A DNA stretch of 63,052 bases from an uncultured bacterium. Its GTDB lineage: Bacteria > Planctomycetota > Phycisphaerae > Phycisphaerales > SM1A02. The DNA lies in contig CAIXJC010000003.1 of the NCBI GenBank assembly GCA_903919715.1, forward strand, positions 1 through 63,052, read 5' to 3'. Shown one piece after another: positions 17,073 to 25,532 of this stretch (positions are counted from its first letter, which is position 1; every line of letters begins with the position of its first letter). The notes below the pieces were generated by a model. The model saw only the letters and a list, made by a program, of their open reading frames with translations, ran no database searches and was not told the origin of the DNA. Both the position numbers and the translations under genes were made by a program.

Positions 17073-18860
17073 ATGGTTGATTACAACTTAATTGAAGACA
17101 TCGGACTTGATCAGAACGCCACCGCCAACATGCTCCGTGAAGCATTTGGTGAAAGGCCGATCGACGAAGATTTGACTGCCATCATGACCAGAGCCGGCGC
17201 TTCGATCGGCTCACCGAACAGCGTCATCAAAGGACGCGTCGTGTCCATCAGCGGTGACTATGTCATCGTCGATGTCGGACTGAAAAGCGAAGGACAGATT
17301 CTCAAGGAAGAATTCGATGACGCTGGCGGCGTATCGCCTGGCGATGACGTCGATGTTCTCTTGGAAGAAATCGAAGATGAAGACGGAAACATCGTCCTCT
17401 CGAAGCGCAAGGCTGACCGCATTCGCGGCTGGGAACTGCTGCTGCAATCAAAGAAGGAAGGCGATGTTGTCGAAGGAAAAGTTCTCCGCAAGATCAAGGG
17501 CGGACTTCTCGTCGACATCGGCGTTCCCGTCTTCTTGCCAGCATCCCAAGTCGACGTTCGCCGTCCAGGCGACGTTGGCGACTTCGTTGGCCGCACGATT
17601 CGTGCTGCCGTCCTGAAGATTGATCTCGAACGACGCAACATCGTCATCAGCCGTCGCAAGCTGATCGAAGTCGAACGCGAAGATGCCCGCCGCAACCTGT
17701 TGACCAAGGTCAAGGAAGGCGACATCGTCAAGGGAACCGTCACAAACATCGCAGAATTCGGCGCATTCGTTGATCTCGGCGGTATTGACGGACTTCTGCA
17801 CATCACTGACATGTCGTGGGGTCGGGTGAATCATCCGTCCGAAGTCGTTCGCATCGGCCAAGAGGTCGAAGTGAAAGTTCTCAACATCGATCGTGAACGC
17901 GAGAAGGTCGCCTTGGGTCTCAAGCAACGCGAACCAAGCCCGTGGGAAGAAATCGAAAAGAAGTATCCCGTGGGTGCGCGCGTGCGCGGCGCCGTTGTCA
18001 GCTTGATGTCCTATGGCGCATTCGTGCGACTCGAAGACGGCATCGAAGGATTAGTCCACGTCAGCGAAATGTCGTGGACTCGTCGCGTCAACCATCCAAG
18101 TGAGATCGTCTCAGTTGCTCAAGAGATCGACGTTGTTGTTCTCGACTTCAACAAGGACAAATTGGAAATTTCGCTCGGCATGAAGCAGTGCGAAGTCAAT
18201 CCATGGGATCTTGTTGCAGAGCACTACCCACTGGGAACCGTCATCACTGGCAAGGTTCGAAATCTTGCCAACTATGGAGCGTTCATCGAGATCGAAGCTG
18301 GTATCGACGGACTCCTTCATATCTCTGATATGTCATGGACCAAGAAGATCGCGCATCCAAACGAAGCCTTCAAGAAGGGCGACGAAATTAAGTGCGTGGT
18401 CATCGAAGTCGATCAGGAGAAGCAACGCGTTGGACTCGGCGTTAAGCAATTGACCGAAGATCCATGGGTTGAAGCCATTCCAAGCGCATATCGCCCTGGC
18501 ATGATCGTGAAGGGAACCATCACCAAGATCACCAACTTCGGAGTCTTTGTTGAACTCGAAGATGGACTCGAAGGTCTCCTACACATCTCGGAATTGAGCG
18601 ACCAGAAGGTCGAAAATCCAATGGATATCGTGAAGGCTGGACAAGAAGTTGACGTGAAGATTCTTCGCGTCGATACCGAAGATCGCAAGATCGGACTCAG
18701 TCTCAAGCGAGCTCAATGGACCGCCGGTGCAGGTGGAGGTCGTGATGAAACGCCATCCACCGAGGACGATGCGTTCATTCTTCCAAAGAAGACCAAGCCA
18801 ACCAAGGGCGGTATGGATGATCACGGTGCTCTCGGCACTGACAAGATCAAACTCGACTAA
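17073..18860 (+). CDS. rpsA: 30S ribosomal protein S1
   Basis: S1 binds mRNA and helps load it onto the 30S subunit. The 595-residue protein has six S1 (OB-fold) repeats at about 50-120, 137-205, 220-292, 307-379, 394-464 and 479-550. The last four share the FGAFV/YGAFV/FGVFV...GLLHISDMSW pattern of RNA-binding repeats; the first two are more divergent, as expected for ribosome-binding repeats. The C-terminus is a short polar tail with Lys/Asp. The gene stands alone, without cmk next to it, and is followed by a block of strong hairpins. Confidence 0.96.
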   Translation: MVDYNLIEDIGLDQNATANMLREAFGERPIDEDLTAIMTRAGASIGSPNSVIKGRVVSISGDYVIVDVGLKSEGQILKEEFDDAGGVSPGDDVDVLLEEIEDEDGNIVLSKRKADRIRGWELLLQSKKEGDVVEGKVLRKIKGGLLVDIGVPVFLPASQVDVRRPGDVGDFVGRTIRAAVLKIDLERRNIVISRRKLIEVEREDARRNLLTKVKEGDIVKGTVTNIAEFGAFVDLGGIDGLLHITDMSWGRVNHPSEVVRIGQEVEVKVLNIDREREKVALGLKQREPSPWEEIEKKYPVGARVRGAVVSLMSYGAFVRLEDGIEGLVHVSEMSWTRRVNHPSEIVSVAQEIDVVVLDFNKDKLEISLGMKQCEVNPWDLVAEHYPLGTVITGKVRNLANYGAFIEIEAGIDGLLHISDMSWTKKIAHPNEAFKKGDEIKCVVIEVDQEKQRVGLGVKQLTEDPWVEAIPSAYRPGMIVKGTITKITNFGVFVELEDGLEGLLHISELSDQKVENPMDIVKAGQEVDVKILRVDTEDRKIGLSLKRAQWTAGAGGGRDETPSTEDDAFILPKKTKPTKGGMDDHGALGTDKIKLD

Positions 18861-18874
18861 TCGAGTGCGATTCA

Positions 18875-18919
18875 ACTTCTCTTGAAGTTTCTTTCGAGTA
18901 AAGAAACTTCAAGAGAAGT
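18875..18919. terminator. 20-bp perfect hairpin after rpsA
   Basis: The arms 18875-18894 and 18900-18919 are perfectly complementary over 20 bp around the 5-nt loop CGAGT. It begins 14 bases after the rpsA stop codon. There is no T-run on either side, so it is not a textbook intrinsic terminator; it could be an RNA 3'-end protector, a processing site or a protein-binding palindrome. Confidence 0.6.
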
Positions 18920-18936
18920 GTTCCTGAAATGAATCG

Positions 18937-19152
18937 TTTGGAATGAATCGTTCCAAAGGCAATACAAAAGCAACGACGGCCTGCGAAAAAATTCGCAGGC
19001 CGTCGCGCTTTCCGGCACCCGCAGCACTTGCGTGCCCGGGCGTGTCTCCCCATCCGCCCCGCCGCCCCCCGAAGGGGGGTGACTGTGCCGAAAAAGGCGT
19101 TTGTTTCAGAGGATCGCTAAGAACGACAAAATCGTCAGCAGCGCAAGCCTCT
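18937..19152. other. Hairpin-rich gap between rpsA and a secreted-protein gene
   Basis: The 392-bp gene-free stretch 18861-19252 holds, after the 20-bp hairpin, further inverted repeats. TTTGGAA/TTCCAAA is at 18937-18957. A 14-bp GC-rich stem with loop AAAA is at 18974-19005. A GGCAC/GTGCC hairpin is near 19013-19035. CCCCCC/GGGGGG is at 19065-19079. A three-part nested stem is at 19107-19152 (CAGAGG/CCTCTG, CGCT/AGCG, ACGA/TCGT). The stem at 18974-19005 is followed on the minus strand by TTGCTTTTG, so it could end a minus-strand transcript, or end rpsA mRNA on the plus strand. I see no convincing protein here. Confidence 0.5.
18974..19005. terminator. GC-rich 14-bp stem-loop, probable intrinsic terminator
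   Basis: CGACGGCCTGCGAA pairs with TTCGCAGGCCGTCG around four A. On the plus strand CGCTTTCC follows; on the minus strand TTGCTTTTG follows. It is the best terminator candidate for rpsA, and could also serve a minus-strand RNA. Confidence 0.6.
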
Positions 19153-19217
19153 GTCGAGTAACCGCATATGGAATTATTCTGTGTATGAACATCACAACAC
19201 TCTCTTGTCTTCAAATT

Positions 19218-19245
19218 CGGTCACACGCGTGACCGTTCCGTACAC
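19218..19245. promoter_or_regulatory. Palindrome plus TTCCGTACAC element, copy 1
   Basis: CGGTCAC and GTGACCG form a 7-bp inverted repeat around ACGC (19218-19235), directly followed by TTCCGTACAC (19236-19245). The same arrangement recurs at 22273-22305 before an MFS gene. The ATG of the following gene is 8 bases downstream, so this could be an operator overlapping its promoter. Confidence 0.4.
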
Positions 19246-19252
19246 TTCGAAG

Positions 19253-21160
19253 ATGACCCGAATTTGGGAACTTGCCAAAACAATTCTCTGTTTTTCTGTC
19301 ATTTTTGTTGGTCTTGGGGGGGCAACACCCCCCGATTCGACCGCCACTCTCTCAGCATGGACTGCCTGCAGAAAAATGGTGGATACTGCCGAAAACGAGC
19401 CAAAATTAGCCGATTTTGACTCGTCGAAAGCATGGTCTGCCGTCGTCATTTTACGCAAAGATGGACGGGTTATTGGGGTTGGAGATTCTCATGAAAAAGA
19501 TCCCATCCAGCGCGCTATTGGAACGGCGATTGCGGACGCCAAACGGCGAATCGGCCAAGCCGGCGGCGATGCCGCAGCAGTTCCGTGGAGTCAAATGACG
19601 CTCGAACTCGAGGTGGGATCGAAACCTGAGCCACTCATTGGATCAACCTATCTCCAAGCAGCGCAAGAAGTTGAGCCCGCGCTTGATGGCATCGCCGTTC
19701 GACGTGGGACTGTGTGGGCGGTCGCTCATCCAGCTGTCTTGCAGTCGCTCAACGCAGCCGCCGCACCAGACCAGACATTCTTGTCGCTCGTAATGCAACT
19801 TGGGCTCCCCGCACGAGACTTTGACGAAATACCAGCGACCGAACGCGTTGCGCTCTACAAGTTCGATACAACGCGAATTGTTCAGCCCGCATTGACGATG
19901 CTGCCCACTTTCGTTCATCGCGGATCTCGAATTGAACCGCTCGTGGGACCAACCGCCACCGTTCAAGGAGCGCACACTGCTGTGAACGGAATCCTTCAAT
20001 GGTTCGAGCGGTCGCTGATTCGGCCAAATGAAACTGATGCTGCGCAACCGCAAGGCGAACGCCGCGCGCTTCAAGCGCTTGGACTGCGCGGCGACTATCT
20101 CCCCGCAGATGGAAATGACGAGTCGATCAATGCGGCCCCAGCGGAACAGGCACTCGCCGCATTTGCGCTCGCTCGATGCGCAACGCTCAATGCTTCAGAC
20201 GAATCCGTGGCGCATCGTGCGCGATCGCTTGCGCTCGACATTCTCGCTGGGCTTCAAGATGTTGCAGAAATCGAAAAGGATCCTCTGGCGGATCCAAAGG
20301 CGATCGCATGGATTGTGATGACTGCAGTCGAATTGGAAATGCAGGGAGATCATCTAAAGGCGTCACCAGCGGCGGTCACGTTGAGTGCGAATGCGAAGGG
20401 ACTTCTCGCAAAAATGGCGGCGACTACACCAAAGGACGCTCTGCCGCTTCCGCGATCAAAGAGCGCATCGCCATCAACTGCACCACTCGATCATGCGGGA
20501 ATTCTGCGAGGCGATCCGCTTGAACAAGCACTCACTGCGGCGGCTCTCGCATCGCTCGATCATGCAGGTCATCCATTGGTTGACCATGTCGCGCTCGTTC
20601 AATCGATCGATCAATGCTGGCAGGGCAATTCCAAAAGTCAGATCGTCGGAATTCTTGGATGGTTGCTCTTGGCCGATCTAAAACTTGGATCAGTGCCAGA
20701 GGCACACGCGGCGATCGCACGGGCGGCGCGTTCTGCACTATCGCGAGTGCAGCTCGGCGTCGATGACGGCGCGAATTCTCCAGCCGCTGCGCATGTTGAA
20801 CCGGATCTTGTTGGAGCCTTTGCGCTCTCTGGAATCGCCAGCAAAGGTGCGACGGCGCAGACTGCTCGCCCTGGTTATGCGTTGGCGCTCATGATGACTG
20901 ATCCCACGCTCACGCCAGTCGGCGAACAATTTCGAGCGCGTGCAATGCAGCTGGGCATCGTTCGATTCCTTCGTCAATTGGTCTACGACGAAGTCTCTTC
21001 GTATCTAGCACGTGATCCCAAACGAACGCTCGGAGCGATCCGAACCGCTCCATGGGACAGCAGAGTCGCGGTTGCAGGGAATGCAATGGCACTTTTATGC
21101 CTTGAAGAATCAGAATTTGCCATAAAAACACTGAATTCTGTATTAGAATTACCGAAGTAG
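19253..21160 (+). CDS. Secreted protein with AMMECR1-like domain
   Basis: The 635-residue product has a signal peptide (1-24, MTRIWELAKTILCFSVIFVGLGGA). Residues about 35-210 resemble the AMMECR1 fold: AVVILRKDGRVIGVG corresponds to the family's strand and LRGCIG loop, AIGTAIADAK to its helix, and GIAVRRGTVWAVAHPAV...FLSLVMQLGLP...LYKF to its C-terminal half. The conserved cysteine of LRGCIG is missing here (VIGVG). The remaining 400 residues are Ala-rich helical hairpins, perhaps an alpha/alpha toroid. The listed ATG begins the signal peptide; the open frame extends 24 codons further up through a palindrome. The similarity to AMMECR1 is my own pattern reading. The downstream secreted-protein gene begins 34 bp later and is probably co-transcribed. 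Confidence 0.75.
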   Translation: MTRIWELAKTILCFSVIFVGLGGATPPDSTATLSAWTACRKMVDTAENEPKLADFDSSKAWSAVVILRKDGRVIGVGDSHEKDPIQRAIGTAIADAKRRIGQAGGDAAAVPWSQMTLELEVGSKPEPLIGSTYLQAAQEVEPALDGIAVRRGTVWAVAHPAVLQSLNAAAAPDQTFLSLVMQLGLPARDFDEIPATERVALYKFDTTRIVQPALTMLPTFVHRGSRIEPLVGPTATVQGAHTAVNGILQWFERSLIRPNETDAAQPQGERRALQALGLRGDYLPADGNDESINAAPAEQALAAFALARCATLNASDESVAHRARSLALDILAGLQDVAEIEKDPLADPKAIAWIVMTAVELEMQGDHLKASPAAVTLSANAKGLLAKMAATTPKDALPLPRSKSASPSTAPLDHAGILRGDPLEQALTAAALASLDHAGHPLVDHVALVQSIDQCWQGNSKSQIVGILGWLLLADLKLGSVPEAHAAIARAARSALSRVQLGVDDGANSPAAAHVEPDLVGAFALSGIASKGATAQTARPGYALALMMTDPTLTPVGEQFRARAMQLGIVRFLRQLVYDEVSSYLARDPKRTLGAIRTAPWDSRVAVAGNAMALLCLEESEFAIKTLNSVLELPK

Positions 21161-21194
21161 TTTTTACGGAGTTCCAAACAAGAGAGCGTTGCAA

Positions 21195-22253
21195 ATGAAA
21201 CACCAATTGAAATCATTCGTGATTCTCGCTTGCTCCTTGGTCAATGCGTCAGCCTTTGGACAGTTGCCTCATGCGGCAACTCCCCCTGCGAAACCTTCGA
21301 CTCCTGCTGCGCCAACATCTTCCCCCGCATCTGCGCCAACCGCTCCAGCAGCTCCAGTTGAACTGCTCACTGCAGAACAGGACATCCTGTTCGCGCTTAT
21401 GCACACTGAAGTCTCAATTGACTTTGATGAGACGCCTGCGAAGGATGCGCTCAAGTTCATCCAAGAAGCCGCAGGTGTTCAAATGTTGGCCCGGTGGCTG
21501 ACAGAAAAAAATACTTCTGGAATGGATCCACAAGAATTGATCACCGTCAAACTGCAGAAAGTGTGCGCTCTCGATGCGCTCGAAACCGTTCTTGGAGAAC
21601 TTTCGACAGAACATTCTTGCACGTGGCAACTCCGAAGTGGTTTTCTTGAAGCCGGAACGAAAGACAATTTGTCCCGTCGCGGGACGAGAAAAACAAAGCT
21701 CTATCCAATCAAAGATTTGCTCTACGAAGTTCCATACTTTGACAATGCGCCGAACTTCAATATCGACGCCGCATTCAATCAGGGCGGCGGAGGTTCTGGA
21801 GGTGGTGGCGGTGGAAGTGGCGGCGGCAATATGGGTGGAGGCGGCGGATTCGGCGGCGGTGGCGGAGGTGGAAGTGGCGGAGGCGGTGGAAACCTCTTTG
21901 GAAATGGCGGCCCAAGCCCTGCGCGTGCAACTGATAGTGCAAAGGCGATGCGCCTAATCGAACTCATCAAGTCGCTTGTCGAGCCCGAAGCATGGGAAAA
22001 TGACTGGGCCTTCATTGATTACACACACGAATGCCTCGTCGTACGTGCACCGGATTATGTCCACCGAGCGCTCGGCGGATATTCCTTTCTTCCACCCTCT
22101 CGTCTTGAGCGACAACGTGGAACTGGACGCTATGTTTCCATGACTGTGCCAATGAGTTTCTCTCAGTTGCAGGGTTTTTCTCCGGCTACAACCAGTGGAT
22201 CCGCTGGCGGCAACAGCTTTGGCACTGGCGGTGGTGGCGGACCACGCCCCTGA
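21195..22253 (+). CDS. Secreted poly-Gly protein with STN-like domain
   Basis: The 352-residue product has a signal peptide (about 1-23), an Ala/Pro/Ser-rich linker (about 25-58) and a compact domain at about 60-160. The pattern VSIDFDETPAKDALKFIQEAAGVQML...ITVKLQKVCALDALETVLGEL...WQLRSGFLEAGT resembles the short STN/secretin N-domain. KLYPIKDLLYEVPYF follows, as often in planctomycete proteins of this kind. A run of Gly with Ser, Asn and Phe (about 197-238) splits this from a C-terminal part, and another Gly-rich stretch ends the protein. The ATG at 21195 is preferred over a TTG two codons upstream because AGAGAG precedes it. Function is unknown. Confidence 0.78.
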   Translation: MKHQLKSFVILACSLVNASAFGQLPHAATPPAKPSTPAAPTSSPASAPTAPAAPVELLTAEQDILFALMHTEVSIDFDETPAKDALKFIQEAAGVQMLARWLTEKNTSGMDPQELITVKLQKVCALDALETVLGELSTEHSCTWQLRSGFLEAGTKDNLSRRGTRKTKLYPIKDLLYEVPYFDNAPNFNIDAAFNQGGGGSGGGGGGSGGGNMGGGGGFGGGGGGGSGGGGGNLFGNGGPSPARATDSAKAMRLIELIKSLVEPEAWENDWAFIDYTHECLVVRAPDYVHRALGGYSFLPPSRLERQRGTGRYVSMTVPMSFSQLQGFSPATTSGSAGGNSFGTGGGGGPRP

Positions 22254-22272
22254 TTGAATGGTCTCTTACGTG

Positions 22273-22305
22273 CAGTCACCGCGCACGGTGACTGATTCCG
22301 TACAC
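22273..22305. promoter_or_regulatory. Palindrome plus TTCCGTACAC element, copy 2
   Basis: CAGTCACCG and CGGTGACTG form a 9-bp inverted repeat around CGCA (22273-22294), followed one base later by TTCCGTACAC (22296-22305). It matches the element at 19218-19245 in layout, in the GTCAC half-site and in the ten flanking bases. It lies in the 78-bp gap before the MFS gene. Confidence 0.45.
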
Positions 22306-22331
22306 AAGATTTTCTGCACTTCGGGTACACA

Positions 22332-23687
22332 TTGGCGGTGAACACTCGATCGCGCAAATTGCGACATGATCTTGCTGCATCGACAGGTGACGGCGCGACC
22401 TATTCCTTCATGGTCGGCGTCGGCGAGATGTACTTCATCCCGTTCGTTCTCGCACTGGGAGTTGGTGAAGTTAGCGCTGGACTTTTCTTCACGATCCCGT
22501 ATCTCTTTGGTTCGATACTTCAACTACTCGCTCCGTGGGGAGTCTCCGCGTTGGGGAGCCCGCGCAAATGGGTGATCTGCTGTGCGACGGTGCAGTGCCT
22601 CAGCTTTATTCCGCTCGTCGATGGCGCCTTGCGCGGAACGCTGCCAACATGGGTCTTTTTTGCATCTTTCGCACTCTATTGGGGAGCTGCGATCGGTGCT
22701 GGACCAGCATGGGGAGCGTGGGTTGCCGCACTCATTCCATCCCATATCCGCCCAAAGTATTTTGGTCGCCGAAGTCGAATCTGTCAGTTGATGACCCTCG
22801 GAGGGCTAGCGGTCGGTGGAGGTTTTCTATTCTTCGGCGAAGGGCTCGATCACCTGAAGGATGCGGTCGGCGATCTTTCCTGGCAGCTTGCAGCATTCGC
22901 AACAATCTTTGTCCTCGCCGGATTGAGTCGCGCATCGTCCATCCCCTTCTTACTTCGTCAAAGCGAGCCACCGCCTGGCGCATGGAAGCACACTCCTGTT
23001 CCACTGAAAATTCTGTTGATCCGCCCGCTCATCGGACAGGAACGCCCTCTGTTGTTGTTCATGCTTGTCTTTCAACTCGCGCTTCAAATCTCAAGTCCAT
23101 TCGTCGCGTCGTATCTCATCGGCGAGATTGGCTTCAGCAATGCGACATACTTTGCAGCTGCTGCAACGCTCTTTGCCACCAAGAGCATTGCCGTCTCCAT
23201 CTTTGGCTCGATTGCATCACGCAGAGGACCACGCTTCGTGCTGATTGTGAGCGCAGCCTTTCTCACTGCTCACGCTGCACTGTTCGCTCTTCCGCCACAA
23301 ACCTCGACAATTTTCATCTTGATGGCGCTCTCGGGAATCTGCTGGGCTGGCTATGAATTAGCGACTTTTCTGCTCCTGCTTGATTTAGCAAAGCCAGAGG
23401 AACGCACGAGCATTCTGACATCGTTCAATCTGCTGAATGCTGGGGCGCTCGTGATCGGATCACTCATCGGCGGATCAATTCTTCATTCGCTTGGAGATGA
23501 CCGCACGGCGTATGCGTTGCTCTTTCTCGTTTCAGCAGGCGCCCGCCTTGCAGCACTCGTTCTCTTGCGGTGGGTCCGCGACACACGCAGACCCAAGGCC
23601 GAGGCCGGCGTGGATGCGATCGACTTTCGAGAAATCAGTCTGGAAGAAGACGGCTCATTCAATCGACCGCCGGAATCCATCCTGTGA
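22332..23687 (+). CDS. MFS transporter
   Basis: The 451-residue integral membrane protein has about twelve transmembrane segments in two halves, with a basic loop after the second helix (SPRKW) and another basic patch midway, as usual for the major facilitator superfamily. No substrate signature is recognisable. The start is a TTG at 22332 or a GTG at 22338; both are plausible and differ by two residues. The C-terminal tail is hydrophilic. The stop overlaps the GTG start of the glycosyltransferase gene, so the two are translationally coupled. The upstream gap carries the shared palindrome/TTCCGTACAC element. Confidence 0.87.
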   Translation: MAVNTRSRKLRHDLAASTGDGATYSFMVGVGEMYFIPFVLALGVGEVSAGLFFTIPYLFGSILQLLAPWGVSALGSPRKWVICCATVQCLSFIPLVDGALRGTLPTWVFFASFALYWGAAIGAGPAWGAWVAALIPSHIRPKYFGRRSRICQLMTLGGLAVGGGFLFFGEGLDHLKDAVGDLSWQLAAFATIFVLAGLSRASSIPFLLRQSEPPPGAWKHTPVPLKILLIRPLIGQERPLLLFMLVFQLALQISSPFVASYLIGEIGFSNATYFAAAATLFATKSIAVSIFGSIASRRGPRFVLIVSAAFLTAHAALFALPPQTSTIFILMALSGICWAGYELATFLLLLDLAKPEERTSILTSFNLLNAGALVIGSLIGGSILHSLGDDRTAYALLFLVSAGARLAALVLLRWVRDTRRPKAEAGVDAIDFREISLEEDGSFNRPPESIL

Positions 23688-25465
23688 ACCGTTCGCCCAC
23701 GACCACCATCGCCGCCGTTTTCGCAGTGGTGCTCTCAATTGCGTTGGCGACACTCGCCATGATCAATACCGAAATATTGGCTCAATTTTTCACTCATTCA
23801 TTCCTCGCCGATCACGCTGGGGTCGACATTCGACCAGTGACACGTCAGGGTGCAGAATGGTTTCGAATCATGTGCGCCCTATCTGCGTTCGCATGGCTCT
23901 CGATTCCATTGATGCTTCTGCGCATCGAAGCCAAGACTGGTCACGATCCACGATCACATGTGGATGCGGCGTTGGACTTCGTGAAGCGTTCTGCACTGAC
24001 CAATCGACTACGATTCGCACTCTTTTGCGCACTCAGCGTTGGACTGATCGAGCGCATCTGGCGGATCTCAGAAAGTTTGTGGTTCGACGAAATTTCCGCC
24101 ATGATCGATTATGCGCAGTATGGTCCTGGGCCAATTCTGGGAAGTTATTTCGTCCCGTCGAATCACGTCTTGCACACCCTCCTTTCGTGGTGCGCCATAT
24201 CAATGGCCAACGGGGCAAGCGAGCCAGTACTACGAATGCCGGCGTTCATCGCTGGAATTGCATCAATTGGTGCGATCACTGCCCTCGCACGTGAATCTGC
24301 ACTTTGGCAAGGCGTACCGACACGAGCTCGAATGTCCATCGCATGTGGAATTGCAGCGCTCGCTCCAATCATGGTTTTGGAATCTGTCGAAGCCCGCGGC
24401 TACTCGATGATGATCCTCTTCTCAGCCCTCGCGTCGTGGCAGTTTCTTCGGAGTCTGCGAACGGGACGCTTGCTTGGATGGATTGCGTACGCCATCCTCT
24501 GCGCGCTTGGCGTCTGGTCGCACTTGGTTTTCGTTGTGCTGCCCGTCAGTCACGGGCTGATTGCCGCATGGCTCGCCATCCGCCCTCGTCAAGGCAGCGA
24601 TGATCGCGCAAACGGGAAATCTGCGCTGTTGGCGCTCGCACTTGCCGCCATCACGTCAATCACTCTCCTAGCTCCCCTGCTTCCCGACCTTCTACTCATC
24701 CGACGAGAATTCCAAGCGCTCGATGGAAACGAGCCATCAATCTTTTCGACCGAGGGAATCCATGTGCTCCTGGGACTCGGCGGAGCATGGACCGCACTCG
24801 CCGCACTGCCGGGAATTGGTTTGCTCATCATCGGAGTACTTGCCGCACGCCGCGATCTCACTCGTCGAATGCCGCTCGCAGCAACACTGCTGGGACTTCC
24901 AATCCTTGTCTTGGGAACCGAATTCGCTGGAAGCTGGATGTATGCCCGCTTCGCGCTCTTCGCTCTACCTGGAATTTTTCTTGCAATGACACTTGGCGCA
25001 TTCGACGTCGCTCGATTTCTGCGAGCCCACGATTCAAACATGGGGCGTGTGAATTCCACATTGATTCTGGGAGTTCTTGCCGTCGCTGCGCTCTGGACGG
25101 AATCACTCGCATCACTTCCTTCTAAACAACCGATTCGCGACGCAGTCTTCTTCATTCAAGGCCAAGATCCAACCGTCGCAACATTTGCCAGCGCTGGACT
25201 GGCAGACAATGTGGTTGCCTACTACGGAATACTTGCGGGATTGAAAATCGAAAGCGCTGGAGCTGGAGGATCTGCGATTGGCGAGATCCCCTCCGATGTC
25301 GAATGGATGGTTGTCATATACCCGCGGTCACTCTGCGCAGCCGGAGCGCGGGCCCTGACTGAGCACTGGCATCTTGTTGAGACCTTTCCAGGATGGGTCG
25401 ACTGGAACAACGGCGACGTCTTGGTGTATCGCCGCAATACTGCCGCGAATCATTCGAAAGAGTAA
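23684..25465 (+). CDS. GT-C type membrane glycosyltransferase (PMT/ArnT-like)
   Basis: The 593-residue polytopic protein has roughly twelve hydrophobic helices and a C-terminal soluble part. The first periplasmic loop contains ISESLWFDEISAMIDYAQYG with the Asp-Glu pair typical of GT-C enzymes of the GT39/GT83 type, and then VPSNHVLHTLLSW. Such enzymes move sugars from polyprenyl-phosphate donors onto lipids or proteins on the outer side of the membrane. The acceptor cannot be told. The GTG at 23684 overlaps the stop of the MFS gene; the frame is open further upstream but inside that gene. Confidence 0.82.
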   Translation: MNRSPTTTIAAVFAVVLSIALATLAMINTEILAQFFTHSFLADHAGVDIRPVTRQGAEWFRIMCALSAFAWLSIPLMLLRIEAKTGHDPRSHVDAALDFVKRSALTNRLRFALFCALSVGLIERIWRISESLWFDEISAMIDYAQYGPGPILGSYFVPSNHVLHTLLSWCAISMANGASEPVLRMPAFIAGIASIGAITALARESALWQGVPTRARMSIACGIAALAPIMVLESVEARGYSMMILFSALASWQFLRSLRTGRLLGWIAYAILCALGVWSHLVFVVLPVSHGLIAAWLAIRPRQGSDDRANGKSALLALALAAITSITLLAPLLPDLLLIRREFQALDGNEPSIFSTEGIHVLLGLGGAWTALAALPGIGLLIIGVLAARRDLTRRMPLAATLLGLPILVLGTEFAGSWMYARFALFALPGIFLAMTLGAFDVARFLRAHDSNMGRVNSTLILGVLAVAALWTESLASLPSKQPIRDAVFFIQGQDPTVATFASAGLADNVVAYYGILAGLKIESAGAGGSAIGEIPSDVEWMVVIYPRSLCAAGARALTEHWHLVETFPGWVDWNNGDVLVYRRNTAANHSKE

Positions 25466-25532
25466 TTCGCCCCGACGGCGCACACGCAATACTCAAATCG
25501 TGCCAGCGGACAGTGGCTCTAACCAAGGTCAA

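Noticed and set aside
18909..19214. Minus-strand frame across the hairpin-rich gap
   Set aside because: The translation is low quality and is interrupted by strong stems; an RNA role is more plausible.
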